NCBI GenBank assembly: GCA_950295325.1
Contig: OX485803.1
Coordinates: forward strand, 53,893,554 to 53,957,553
Length of the DNA stretch: 64,000 nt
Direction: 5' to 3'
DNA from: Polytrichum commune
Lineage: Eukaryota > Streptophyta > Polytrichopsida > Polytrichales > Polytrichaceae
The notes beneath the pieces were generated by a model, which was not told the origin of the DNA, searched no databases, and was given only the letters and a program-made list of their open reading frames with translations. The number at the start of each line of letters is the position of its first letter. Position 1 is the first letter of the stretch. Shown piece after piece: positions 1 through 11,545 of the stretch. The position numbers and the translations under genes were made by a program.

Positions 1-1130
1 GTAGGAAACCCTTGTAGCCCTTCTAACAAGGAATCCAAAAATGTAATTATCTATAGGAAATGAATATATTTTGAAGCCTATAATTGCATTAAAAACCTAA
101 TTATGGGGGCATTCACGGTTGAGGTACTACTTTTGGGACAAAGGACTTAAGGACTTAAGGACTAGTGGATTTCGGCGTTTATCATGATTTATTATTATTT
201 GATCAATAAATTTTAAATAAATAAGTAGATAGTTCATAGGCTATATCAAGAAATATATTATTTCTTATTAAATAATCACCAATAATAGAGATACTCCCTA
301 TGAAATGAGTAGATAAGTCATAAAACTTGAAAAGGGGTCAAATGACTTGTTTAGGCCACATCAATGGCATTTTTTGCTATTTAGGTGTGCATTGGTGGTC
401 AATTATTTCCTGTTTTGCATCTTGGTACCTTGGTATAAGTGTCATGTGTCCATTCATATAATTTTTTTGGTCCAATTCTAATACTAGACGTTCCTTTTAG
501 GTGTGGCCGTGATTATATGTATTTTTGGCCATGTTTGGTGCCACATGTAAAGTTGGGCAATTGGTATTCAATACATTTTTGGTTCTGTTGGTACACACTT
601 GAACGATGATTGTGAGGAAAAAAATTGGGATCGTTTCGATTAATTCTTGTTGTCCTTTTCATTCCTTGATCCTAAGGTGAACAATTAAGACAACACTCCT
701 AAATGTCCTTTAAGGAATCAAAATGATATCTTAGATGACCCTATTCCTTCTAAATTAACTTTGTCGGTGTACTCAATATGGAGTATGAATTGTAGGTATG
801 ATCCAAAATATGCTTTACAATACAAATCTAAGCATACCAAGCATGTGAAGTTATCTAAAAAAGTCATTTTTCCATTAGACACCCAAAAGTAGTACCCCAA
901 CCGTGAATGCCCCCTTATATGATTTTTTTTAATACATGTACCATAGGTCAAACTACCCAACTTTTTGGACTTTTTAATAAAATTTTAACATTGTAAATGA
1001 CTTATAATTTTAATGGGAGGCAACTATTCGTGGCTTATAATTCTAATTGGAGGCAAATATTCGTGTGGATTTTTTAAAATTATGTATAGGCAACTTATTG
1101 GTCTAACTGTTGGGATAGAAAACTAATGAT
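1..1130 (+). repeat. Dispersed repeat R1, copy A (split by a TIR element)
   Basis: Positions 1-104 match 1391-1494 almost base for base, and 915-1040 continue the match to 1491-1620. The copy is cut by the element at 105-914 and its left end lies before the window. No coding content is recognised. The 3' limit near 1130 is uncertain because this copy diverges from copy B after the GGGAGGCAAC motif. Confidence 0.8.
105..914. mobile_element. Non-autonomous TIR element nested in repeat R1
   Basis: Terminal inverted repeats of about 33 bp start GGGGGCATTCACGGTTGAGG at 105 and end with the reverse complement at 914. TTAT is present directly on both sides (101-104 and 915-918). The uninterrupted paralogous site near 1490-1500 reads CTAATTATATGATT, which is what remains when 105-914 and one TTAT are removed. 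The 810-bp interior has no transposase. A 3-bp TTA or 4-bp TTAT duplication cannot be told apart. TTA would suit PIF/Harbinger, but family assignment is inference. Confidence 0.8.
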
Positions 1131-1296
1131 TTGTGTTAGGATACAGTTGAGGTATGTATTTTTAAGACCATATACATCATATGGTGCCCCGACTACTCAA
1201 GGGTATCATGGGGTATTTCAAAATATCATGGGTTCCCGGTTTAGGGTTAGGGCTTAGGGTTTGAGGCTTCTATATATTCGCTTTGAAGCTTTTGTG

Positions 1297-1884
1297 CCCG
1301 GGTACGCAACTCCCGTATTATATGGTCCTGATTATAATAACTTATAATGCGTTTTAGTCCAATATTGAGTGATACAATTTGTTTTAATGTAGGAAACCCT
1401 TGTAGCCCTTCTAACAAGGAATCCAAAAATGTAATTATATATAGGAAATGAATATATTTTGAAGCATATAATTGCATTAAAAACCTAATTATATGATTTT
1501 TTAATACAGGTACCATAGGTCAAACTACCCAACTTTTTGGACTTTTTAATAAAATTTTAACATTGTGAATGAATTATAATTTTAATGGGAGGCAACTATT
1601 CGTGGCTTATAATTTTAATGGGAGGCTTAATAAATATGCAACCCAACTTTTTTTTCATCTCATTTATTTAATTTGGTCTTCACCCAACTTTTTTTTCATC
1701 TCATTTTATTTAATTTGGTCTTTACCCAACTTTTTTTTCATCTCATTTTATTTAATTTGGTCTTCACCCAACTTTTTGATCATTTTTATTTGATATAATT
1801 TGATATAATTTTTACAAAAGCCGTCCTTTAAGCCGTTTTTAATACGATGCCCCCTGCGTATAATATGGGAGTTGCGTACCCAGG
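1297..1884. mobile_element. Repeat R1 copy B with inverted termini
   Basis: The left end reads CCCGGGTACGCAACTCCC at 1297. The right end at 1867-1884 is its near-perfect inverted copy, followed inward on both sides by matching TATTA. This makes a 588-bp MITE-like unit. It contains a short tandem array and no transposase. Target duplication is not clear. A third, partial copy sits at 13,491-13,792 in reverse orientation. Confidence 0.65.
1640..1780 (+). repeat. Tandem repeat, about 43-bp unit, three copies
   Basis: Three consecutive units carry ACCCAACTTTTTTTTCATCTC followed by ATTTAATTTGGTCTT with only small length differences. The array lies inside repeat R1 copy B. The open frame across it only reflects the repeat and is not a gene. 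Confidence 0.85.
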
Positions 1885-2699
1885 TGTAGGGTTTTATTTA
1901 AAGTGTCACTAACACTCAAATACTTCCGTTACATAAATATCCAAAATATTGACTGTTACTATAACAAGAATTTAATATTGGACATAATTTATTCTAGAAA
2001 ACTATTTCAATAAATAAATAAGAAGATACATTCACACTATTATTGTCAATAACTAGTCAACCATTATAATGGTCCATTATTATCCCCACCGCATGTGTCA
2101 GTTTATGAAATTGACTTTATAACAATAACTTGGAACCGCAAGTCAACATAATAAGTCACAATGCTCAAAAGCTCACACTAACGTGGCGGTGTTTCGCATG
2201 TGAGGGGTCCCGCCTCCCCTTCTTTGTGGGTGCGTCATCCTGGGTTTTTAATTCATTTGGCATTGGCCAGGTTTGGCGTTCTGTCTCAAACAATTTTTTT
2301 TTAAAAGCTCACACTACCGAACCTAACTAGTGTATTTGGTTCACCCCTAATTAAAAATTGCCCATGTCAAATGGGAAGCTTGGATCATAACATATTATAA
2401 TAGAATATACAAGATATGTCACATGTGGCTTTATTTTGGACATTTCCTCCAATTCCACACAAAATATTGGCAGGTGGATTGGATCAAGAATTATCTCATC
2501 TAGTAATTAGCATCAACAATGCGATATGGGTGTGAAACATGAAGACATATATCTCAAGTTTCAAAATGAAAGTTACGATGTAAAAATTATGAGAAACAAT
2601 CTAAGGAGGATTGAATTTCTCTTTAAGTGATCACATAGCACATAAAAACTCCCAATGTTCTCATTAAATTGTTTATTTTGAGGACATGCTTGAGGGCGG

Positions 2700-4980
2700 G
2701 TGCACCTTTCATCAAAACCAAAAATCACATGAGTCTACAACATAATTTGAAAATCCCCTATATACAAGTTTGTTTTTGTAAGATTAAGCAATACACATAC
2801 ATTTTCAATGATAAACTCACAAGTGACAATATGTACACATAAAAATTCAAGTATAGTCATTGACATAAGTGTACAAATATATTTTTAAATAATAGTCAAC
2901 TCCTATCATATGTATCATGCAAAACCCTGGCATTCATCAATAAAGTCATTGCCCGGGGGGGTGCACTCCATTGTCAAGTTGAACACTACGTGCAAATAAA
3001 AAAACAAGATCTACTTTTTACATAAAGCGTCACCAAAATGGGTCAAAACTTTATCAAATTTTTTTCATGAGTAGATATACACGGTACTTATTACCTGGTA
3101 CAAAATAATAACCAAATTTGATGATTTGTTTTTTTATAAAACATACCATTTCCAACTAAATTTGAACGACACAAAATTGAACTAAAAATTTTACTAAAAA
3201 AATGAAGATGACAAAAAAATTCAAAATTATAAAAAAAAAATATTATCAATGGTTATGTATATGTAGGAAAATAATCATAATTTTCGAAATTATCTATGGC
3301 ATATAATATAGGGTAACAAACTTTTATCGCACATGGTTATGAAATATAAGGGGGTGTGATCGCCCCGAGAATCGTTGAAGACTTTTCATCCCCCGGACAT
3401 AATTTGTAAGTATTTAAATATGAAATAATAATAATTATTATTATTATTATTTCTAAGTCTACCATCAAATGATTAGTAAGATTGTATGTCCACATAACAT
3501 TAAGTAGCAAGCCTGGAATGACCTTCTCAAAAGAGCATCAAACTGGCATGTGCTGTTTTGATGCTCTTTCAAGAGCAAAAGTAGCGCTACTTTTGAGTTT
3601 AACTTAGGCTATTTTTAATTTATTTGAGTATTTACTTTCAATGCTTAAAACTAATTATGTGACAAAACTAATTCCAAGTGGTGGCAAAGGTTCTAATCTA
3701 GGCTAAATTACGATCTAAACAAATCTAAATAGCTATAAAAGCAACGGGAAAAGTTGGTGAGGTCAAAAAGGTAGTTGCACTTTTCAAAAAAGTCTTCGGA
3801 CACCCACATTGGAAACCTTTTTGAAGTTTTAAAAATAAAATAAAATTGATTATCCATTCATTCACCCTTGCTTTGCAAGCTTTTCCCTTCTTTTTGAGGT
3901 AACTTAAGATTGCGGGACCGGTACTCAAAGTCTACTCTTCTAGCATTGCTACCTAATGTTATGCACTTGTTGGTGGTTCCTTTTTTATACAAGTATAAGC
4001 CAATTTTCACGTTTGATGAATGATCCATCAAGTTAATTGGATCCCTATACTCCACCCAACGATTACCAAACTTTCTAGTTATTTTGCAAGGTCTATTACC
4101 CGCTGCGTGGGAGGGGGGGGGGACTTAGAAAATTTTAGCTGGAATGGTGCAACCAAAGATATGGTTTAGCTTATTATTTGTACCAAAAAACTTGAATTTT
4201 TTAAGAGGTGACATGTGATGGATTAAATATGGCATACTGGATTGTAATTGATATAAGGTCATTTATAACATATTAAAAAATAATTTTAAATACAATTTGC
4301 CATGTGGGATGAATTATTTTCATGTTGATAAAGGAGCCTTTGTGTGTTGTTTGTGGCATTGAGTGTGCAATGGCAACATTTCTAAAACCTAAGTCATTCA
4401 AGTTTATAATTTTTGGTCGTCAATACAAAAGCAACTACCATGTGGAACTCAATGTTTCCTAGTGCCATTCATTAATAACTTAGTCTTGGTTTTGGCACTC
4501 AAACTAGTAGAAATATCTTTGTCATTAATCTTTGGATTTCACTTTTTTTAATTTACTTCAAATTTTTTAATAAATTAAGGGGTTGAAAATAACCCCCCTT
4601 CATATTTTGCAAGTAATTACATGGACCCTTAAAACACCACAAATAGGATAATAAGGTAATTGAATGGTCCATTTTAGATCATTTGGGTCATCAAAATGCC
4701 CCTACAATAATATTCCTCAGTAGCATGTGATATACGACCTCCCCAAGGAGTCACTCCCCACCCCTCGTGGTCTAGTGACACTACCATACCGATACATATG
4801 CTGTATATTTTCAAAAGCCCTCCACACATGCATGTACATATATCAACTATGATTTATGATATTCTATAGCATATGACAGTATATACAGTACATAATATGG
4901 CAAAGTTCAAAACACTACCCCTTTTATGCACTCATGTACAGCTCCACGTGTTTAGAATGGCGCAACCCCGAAGAGGACAC
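2700..4980 (+). repeat. Long dispersed repeat R2, copy A
   Basis: The segment around 2714-2945 (containing ACAAGTGACAATATGTA) aligns with 23,750-23,965. The segment around 4770-4975 (GTGACACTACCATAC, TATGGCAAAGTTCAAA) aligns in the same order with 24,180-24,345. Copy A has about 1.8 kb between the two blocks that copy B lacks. No ORF with recognisable domains is present, so the element type is unknown. Confidence 0.6.
3531..3595. other. Paired hairpin and perfect palindrome
   Basis: AAGAGCATCAAAC at 3531 pairs with TTTTGATGCTCTT ending near 3569. A self-complementary 20-mer centred on AGTAGCGCTACT follows at 3576-3595. No protein context. It could be a tiny fold-back element within repeat R2. 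Confidence 0.5.
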
Positions 4981-6569
4981 GGTCGAATAAACTTGTAACA
5001 CGTCGTGTCTTTTTAAAGCCCATTCCCTATTACTTATTTACAAGTCTTGTCATGTATACCACTCAAGAACAAGTGCTCAATTGAGGAGAGTGATACATAA
5101 CGCTCACAAACGATTTACGATCTTGAGTTAGCTAATTGGCTACCAATGCATCATTGAGTCACGACTCATGACTCACGACAATGATCACCAAAACTTTCCA
5201 ATGGGTTTCTAGTTTTAAAAAATGGATTTTCCCGAATTCCACCAAGCTGTCAAATTGGGATTCGACCGCTCAAAGTAGATTCCAAATGGAGTCTGATACA
5301 CAGAGCCATGGCCGCTCTTTGCCACCGCCATTTGTTTGTGACATCACGATTTTTTGAAGTGCTGCCTAGCTGGCCTTTGAGCAACACCAAAGCTTTTGCA
5401 ATACTGAAACATAATATACCTAATACATGGAAATGCATCATCATGTCTTTTTGTGGTGTTATTTAGGTGCTATTACATGTCTCGAGGGTTGGAAAATCAC
5501 ATGTTATTTGGGTGCTATTGTATTTTGTTTTGTTGGGGTGCATGAACATATTGCGCATTGCCACGTGTTGGGAGACGAAGTGCTTTGAATACGATCGAGG
5601 CCACAGCTAAAGCTAAAGCCTCGTGAGTCATGACGGCTTCATGCAACTCCTCATCCAAACCCGCAAGATTCCTCAAGGAAACTATGGAGGAAGGTGAAGC
5701 TTGTTGCTTCGCATGCTCAAATTGCATGTTGCGAAAGTCGGAGCATTTTACGCTAGTCACAGGTAGATATGGTTCGAGTTATTACTTACACATTACTACA
5801 CCGGTTTACAATTATGAGTGTGGGTCGAAAGGTAGCGTGTGTAGAAACTACCTTGGTGGCGTGGCCCACGATAGTTTATGTGTGTGTTGAGAATTAGGGG
5901 GGCTTATAAAATTGGTATAATAAAATGATCAAAATATAACATGACAAAGTATTTACAAAATAGTGAAATTGTATTATTGTGATGATGTGAATAATTCAGT
6001 ATTGTTTTTCTATTTAGGAAATATATGGAAATATTTTTAGCCCACCCTTTTGAGTTCTTGAAAAACACAAGAATTCCATGTTCCAGATTTTGAGCATATG
6101 ATACTATGAGATCTAAAATGGCGTGGGTCAAGAAAAGTTATATTAATCGAAATTATCGTGGTATGACAATTATAGTGGGCCATAGTAAAGGGTGTAAAGG
6201 GAGTAATTGCTACTCATTATTCAATCATGTACAAACTATGTATGATTTGAAGCCAACCTTCGGTTGTGTGGTTCCACCACGTGCACCCCATATAGCTCCC
6301 ATTTTGCTCCAAGTCATGCACTAGTAAGAAGCATGGTCACTTTGACATGGGCCCGTGACATAAAAAAAACTCTTGTGTCGGATTTTGAGCTCCGAGCTGG
6401 AGCCAACAAGGATGAATAGTATTTAGCGGTTTTTCTTCCATATGTGGGAGTTGTGTCACTTCTTTGTCATGCAAAAGGTCCGCGAAGGAATGTTTTCATC
6501 TTTGTTTAGTTTTTATATATCTTCTAAATCTAAATCTAGATGTGTGTCACCTTCGTAATTAACTACTAA
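4981..6569. other. Intergenic stretch, no gene recognised
   Basis: Mostly AT-rich anonymous sequence. A moderately GC-richer patch at 5515-5760 is open on both strands, and the minus frame gives an 81-residue Ala/Leu-rich peptide. Neither frame resembles a family known to me and no splice context supports an exon. Nothing else is visible. Confidence 0.4.
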
Positions 6570-6694
6570 GAGCAAGCCCAGTCGTTCATGCATCTGCATT
6601 TGCATCCGGGAATGAAAAGTGGCCTCCGTCCAGGATGCAGATGTAGACCCAGACAAAACTATCATTCATCCTGCATTGTTTTTTTCACTAACTT

Positions 6695-6975
6695 TTGGAA
6701 TTCCTCTAAAATGTTCGGTAATTTTCTGAAGTCATGAACCTCGTTATTTCTCAAACACATATGATTCATCTGTAACTATTATTTTGACCGTGCACCCTAA
6801 ACCTCGATCGGTTATTTTTCAAATTCAACCAGATCATCTGTAACTATTATTTTGACTGTGCACCCTAAATCTCAACCGGTTATTTCTCAAACTCACCCAG
6901 ATCATCTGTAACTATTATTTTGATTGTGCACCCTAAACCTCAACCGGTTATTTCTCAAACTCAATCGCTTCATCA
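6695..6975 (-). repeat. Repeat R3 copy 4 with about 66-bp tandem units
   Basis: Roughly three consecutive units carry GGTTATTTCTCAAACTCA then ATCTGTAACTATTATTTTGA and GTGCACCCTAAACCTC. The preceding part (CCTCTAAAATGTTCGGTAAT) and the units resemble the R3 copies at 43,711, 53,263 and 59,703. It lies in the left arm of the Harbinger element. Confidence 0.7.
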
Positions 6976-7342
6976 ATGAAGTTGTTTGTCTGTAGCTGAT
7001 AGCAAACTCCCTACATATCTCGACAAAATTTAGGGAGTTCTGCACTTCTTGTATTATTCTTCATCCAATTTTGACTTATAGCAGGGTGATATACTGGCCA
7101 CACCGGGGTGGCTATGACTAGCTAGCCGATGGTGGCGGCCTAGCCATTAGCTGGCTGGGCCACCCCGGTGTGGTACTTGGCCATCCACCTCTACAGCAGG
7201 TTTAGCTAGCAGGAATTGATGCCCCTGCCCCCTCCCCCCTCGTATTTGCCCCTACCAAACTAGATTACATTCTTTAAAAACATAAGTGGCGATATAAACG
7301 AATGGCAATATGTATATAAATGAATTAATAAAAACATGATAT

Positions 7343-8108
7343 TAAACATTATGGGACTTTAGGGTAATTTTGGGACTTTTGTGATGTAAGTGGGGAACTC
7401 ATTGGGAACCCATTGGGAGCTTATTGGGAACTCGCAAGGAACATGCTGGGTAGAACACATGCGACACAAATACTCTTTGATTCCAATGGTTGTTTGCTCG
7501 GTGCATTTTTGTTAGGTGATAGGGCGGTCGGTCGCAAATCCAAATGAAGTATTTTTTGTTCATACTCGCAATATTGCTTTACGTGCACATTGCGACCATT
7601 GACATACCTTCATGTGTGGTGTACACACAACCTTAATGTAAGGCTTTTCAAAGATGTGTCATGCATATGTCTCCATCTGTGCAGTGTAATGTTGTACTTT
7701 GCCACCTAATAATGAATATTATCAATATTGTATGTAAGCGGTGTACATGATGCATGTTATGGAGGCAGGCATGGATATAAGTATTACCCAATCCATACAT
7801 TGTTCCCATATCCATGACTCACCTTGTGCAAGGAATCCTCCAAGTCGTTCCCATGTACCCAAGCACGGTCCCAACAACAAGTTCCTCCCCACGTGTTGTT
7901 GTTCCCAATGAAGTTCCCACACATGTTCCCATGTTCCCAAATGAGTTCCCACGCACGCATTCATGTTCCCAAACAAGTTCCCATACACACTCCCATGTTC
8001 CCAAACAAGTTCCCTTTCATGTTCCCCTAAACGTTCCCATGTTCCCTTTGGGCCAAAGTTTACCTATTTTGCAATTTTGGGACTCCCAAAAGTCCCAAAA
8101 TGTTTAAT
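7343..8108. mobile_element. TIR element nested in Harbinger, with GGGAAC subterminal repeats
   Basis: Left end TTAAACATTATGGGACTTT and right end (inverted) TTAAACATTTTGGGACTTTT form inverted repeats, with TA on both outer sides. Inside each arm are many GGGAAC-type heptamers in inverted orientation (7395-7440 and 7845-8045), which produce long meaningless ORFs in several frames. No transposase. TA duplication would suit Tc1/mariner-like mobilisation, but this is inference. Confidence 0.5.
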
Positions 8109-8509
8109 ATAGTGTCTAAATGAACATGAAAATGAGTATAAATCTCTATATTCTTGATATTTTTGAAAACATATATTTATGGAAAAAAAATTTATAAGAT
8201 AAAACCAACCCCGACTTACCAACTAAAACTACTCCCTATGTTGCCCAAAAAAATGAATATCCATACATATCTATATAATATCATATTATAAAAAAATCAA
8301 GAATTTTTCTAAAATGAGTATATATAAATATATTCTTAATATTTATCTCTCATTTATTTATGAAAAAAATGGTATATAAGATAAGACCAACCCCATCTTA
8401 CCAACTAGAACTACCCACCTATTTTGTCCAAAAAAAAAGAATATATATATATTCAACATCTACAAATCTAATCGTTTGTCTCATTTGTTTTTACATTCTC
8501 TAACCAATA

Positions 8510-9497
8510 CTAAAATAATGCATTTCTATTCAATGTGCCTGCACGTTGTAACACCGCCTCTGATAATTGTCTTGTTTGGATAGGAAGTTGCACATCATTG
8601 TCATTTGTTATGTCGCCAATGTTGTTGATTACCGGATTTCCTTGTCTTCTATCATTATGCAATTTGCAAAAATTGTGTAACACACAACATGCAACTGTAA
8701 TTGTTCATGCATGTTCAACAACACAATTTAATGCCTTTAGTATTGTTCATCGCTTTTTTAAAATTTCAAATGTATTTTTTATTTTAAGCCTCCCACATTG
8801 TATACACTCATCAAAATCATCTTGATACCCCCCTATTTGACCTCCGAGCATTGTAAGGTTTTAGGTATTGTTGTAGTAGAGGATATGTGGAGTTTCCAAC
8901 AATATGTGGCTTCACTTGTCTTCCTTCGATCAACATTCTCGATTCTTGTAATATTTCAGAGTCCATAAGTTTCTTGTAAAAGGAAGATTTCGTCAAATGT
9001 GTTGCGTCATGAGTGCAACCAAGTGCAAGCACATACACATTTAAGAAATTTTTATCTTGATCGCAAATCCCTTGTAACAATACCGTATGCGCATCATGTT
9101 GATACTAATAATCAGTAGGTTTATATACACGTTTGGGTTTGTTTATGAACTTGATATGGCTACAATCTATAGCACCACGCATTTGGAGTTTGGTGAGCCT
9201 AAAAACACCCTGTATTATTTGTTATAATTTTGCTTCACTCGGAATATTAATGTATCTAGAATACAATTTGTCTTTGTTGGCCAATGCCTTACACACCAAC
9301 CTTGTATATTTGAAAACGGATGCTCTTCTCACTCCAAACTCATTCCCAACATTACGATCGCTCCAACATAATGCTAGCTTTTTGAGTACAAGTACTACTA
9401 CTTTTTCTACAGACAATGTTGATTTATAATTCGTATCTCTATGCTCTACATATGATTTCAATACATCACACAAATTTATAAATGTTGTATATGTCAT
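8510..9497 (-). pseudogene. PIF/Harbinger DDE transposase, degenerate
   Basis: Read from 9497 down. A helix-turn-helix-like N-terminal part (about residues 30-90) is followed by AIDCSHIKF (9170-9150; first catalytic Asp kept), QGICDQDKNFLNV, LGCTHDATH, IVGNSTYPLLQQYLKPYN and the C-terminal ACCVLHNF block, all diagnostic of HARBI1/ALP1-type transposases. Damage: an in-frame TAA near 9222, TAG near 9106, an extra G in the G-run near 8835 that shifts the frame, TGA replacing the Trp of the LKxRW motif near 8757, and another TGA near 8720. The second catalytic Asp (usual GDS) is Asn (AAC at 8892-8894), and the third acidic residue before NTF is Lys. It cannot encode an active enzyme. Confidence 0.88.
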
Positions 9498-9618
9498 GCA
9501 AAAATCAACATACCACTAATTGTCGCAAAGAGCAACATCTTGCCTATACACCCTTTGATACATCACATTCCATCTATGAATAGACCTAGGAAAAATCCAT
9601 CAGCATCTATTCGGCCAC

Positions 9619-10209
9619 ATGGATCCCTGGAGGCGTGAATACTGGGAAACCATTCAATATGCCAAGCCAACGCAGACACCAATTACAATCGAGATGAATT
9701 CTCTAGCATGATTCGATGAAGAGATTGAGGAGTTGGAAGAGACAACACCTACTGGGGTAAATGATCCTCCAACAAGTGCTTCTCCAAGTATGACTAGACC
9801 GTCCACGGCTCCTACGCAAGATGAACTTGTGAGTGGTCAACGAGTTGGGGAGAAAAAAAGGAGGATTGATACTTAATCCTTATACATGGCAAACGCACTT
9901 ACAAACTTTGGTTTATTGTATGTAGCAAAAGAAGATGCCAAACTAGAAACTCAAATACAAGTATGTCTGAAAATCATTGAAATGAATGTTCTCGCCAAGG
10001 AAAGGGTGGTACAAGCACGAATCGAGGCGAAGGAGAGGGCGTTACAAACACGAAATGAGGTGGATGAGAGGAATAAAGAAGCACAAATTGAGGCAAATGA
10101 GAGCAATAAACAAGCACGAATTGAGGCGGATGAGAGGATGAACCAAGCACAAATCGAGGCTAAGGATAAGATGGATAAGATGGATAAGATGCCTAACTTA
10201 TTGACATAA
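9619..10209 (+). pseudogene. Harbinger accessory ORF1 (DNA-binding partner), interrupted
   Basis: One frame runs from ATG at 9619 (MDPWRREYWETIQYAK) through an acidic stretch and a Ser/Thr/Pro linker to KKRR and a C-terminal coiled coil at 9886-10,209. That coil has repeated ARIEADER/AQIEAKE-type heptads. Two in-frame stops interrupt it: TGA after NSLA and TAA after RRIDT. Position, orientation opposite to the transposase and the charged C-terminal coil fit the Myb/SANT-type second ORF of PIF/Harbinger. The N-terminal Myb part is not clearly visible, so the call rests partly on context. Confidence 0.6.
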
Positions 10210-10919
10210 TCATTTAGGAAAGGTATTCTAAATTAGTGTGCCATTAGTTCGGTAATTTTTTGTATACATTAGTTATAGGCACGAGGATGTTCGAATTGTA
10301 CCTTGTTTTTTGGCTTAATAAGATATTATTTCTATTACTTTTTATTTTAATAAATGCTTACTTTCAATATTCTATAACTATATCTTTAAATTCTAAACTA
10401 TGTGTCTATCTAATATGTCATTAATATCTATTTGTATCTAATATCTATCTATATCTAGGTAATATCATATTATATTTATTTATTAAATTGAGGAACTCTT
10501 TTTAAAATATTAAAATATACATTAAAATTTAAAATATAAAAACAAATAAAAAAATTGCTTGGCCAACCTTGTTACCAGTTGCCGGGGCAGCCCACCAACA
10601 TGCCCGACTTGAGGCAGCGGGCAGGCCCCCTTGCTAGCTGGGTGCAAAGGTTGGGGCTTGTAGCTAGCCAACCTAAGCACCCAACCTGGCCCTGGCGCTA
10701 GCAACCTGGCTAGCGGCCAGCCTTTTAGGGGCCCCTCAGACGGGGCAAGCTGACTCGCTGGGCTAGCCACCGCCTAGGTGTGGCATATGTATGAGTGGGC
10801 CACTTCCTTGCATCCACATCTGCATTGCAGATGTAAAACTGCAGATGGAGATGCAAGGTGAGTGGCCTTGCCCTAAGGTGGGAGAAAGGCAATTACCACA
10901 TACAAGTGTCTTTCATTCA

Positions 10920-11110
10920 TCCAACATAGAAGCACTAAAATAGTAATACTAAATATTAAATAATAATAATAATAGACAATAGATAGTTAACAGTAAATAA
11001 TAAATAAATAAATAATAGGTAGAAAATAGTAAAAACTAAATAATAAATAGTAGACAATAAACAGTAAATAATGGACATTCCATCTAAATATGATATCTAA
11101 ATATTTGAAA
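10920..11110. repeat. AT-rich simple repeats (AAT/AAAT and AGTAAATA variants)
   Basis: Imperfect runs of AATAATA, AAATAAAT and repeated ACAGTAAATAAT/ATAGTAGACAATA motifs. Low complexity, no ORF. Confidence 0.7.
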
Positions 11111-11369
11111 TTACGCAATGCTATATTTATTTACTATACATCTCATATATGACTTACAGGTGTCACTTTGGTTGTTTGGACATTATAGAACATTAACAAC
11201 TTTACTTGATAAAAAACACATTAATAGTAAAATGGTAGAGCATTGTGTAATCCCAAATAGTAACTTACACTAATTATCATATTTAGTATAGACAATAGAC
11301 AGTAAAAAGTAAACAGTCCACAATAGCCTTCTCACATAGAAAAGTAGGGAGCACTACAAATTTTACATG

Positions 11370-11545
11370 TGCAGTGCAATGAGTTAGTGGCTAAGACCTC
11401 TAAGTGGGAGCCCTGAGGTTCAAAGTTCAAGTCCCTTGAACTTTGTCCTTGGCCTAGCCTTGTAGGTGGTCATGCATTGATAGTAGGTGGTCATATACCG
11501 AAGGTATAATAGAAGGGGATCTACCACCTATTATTTTAAATGAAA
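11370..11545 (+). mobile_element. Candidate tRNA-derived SINE
   Basis: TAGTGGCTAAG at 11,385 resembles a pol III A box. AGTTCAAGTCCC at 11,424 resembles a B box (GGTTCRANNCC) at about tRNA spacing, and a non-tRNA tail follows, ending near CCACCTATT. It does not fold as an intact tRNA. Ends and target duplication are not resolved. Confidence 0.45.

Larger units (their letters stand above)
6570..10873 (-). mobile_element. Complete but inactive PIF/Harbinger DNA transposon
   Basis: Ends read GAGCAAGCCCAGTC at 6570 and, inverted, GGGCAAGGCCACTC from 10,873. Both are flanked by TAA (6567-6569 and 10,874-10,876), the TWA target preference of this superfamily. The 4.3-kb unit holds the two ORFs expected for the group: a DDE transposase on the minus strand (8510-9497) and a divergent partner protein on the plus strand (9619-10,209). 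GC-rich palindromic subterminal blocks lie at 7085-7195 and 10,555-10,795. Both ORFs carry stops, so the copy is dead. The terminal match is imperfect, as expected for an old insertion. Confidence 0.8.

Noticed and set aside
1236..1262. Telomere-like GGTTTAGGGTTAGGGCTTAGGG
   Set aside because: Only about three imperfect units in a chromosome-internal repeat context; not a telomere.
6743..6975. Regular repeats of about 66 bp that might suggest a CRISPR-like array
   Set aside because: Units are contiguous tandem copies without spacers, in a plant nuclear context.
7722..8107. Overlapping long ORFs rich in VPTHVPMFPN / GTWECVWELVW-type repeats
   Set aside because: They arise from GTTCCCA/GGGAAC subterminal repeats read in several frames; not a protein gene.
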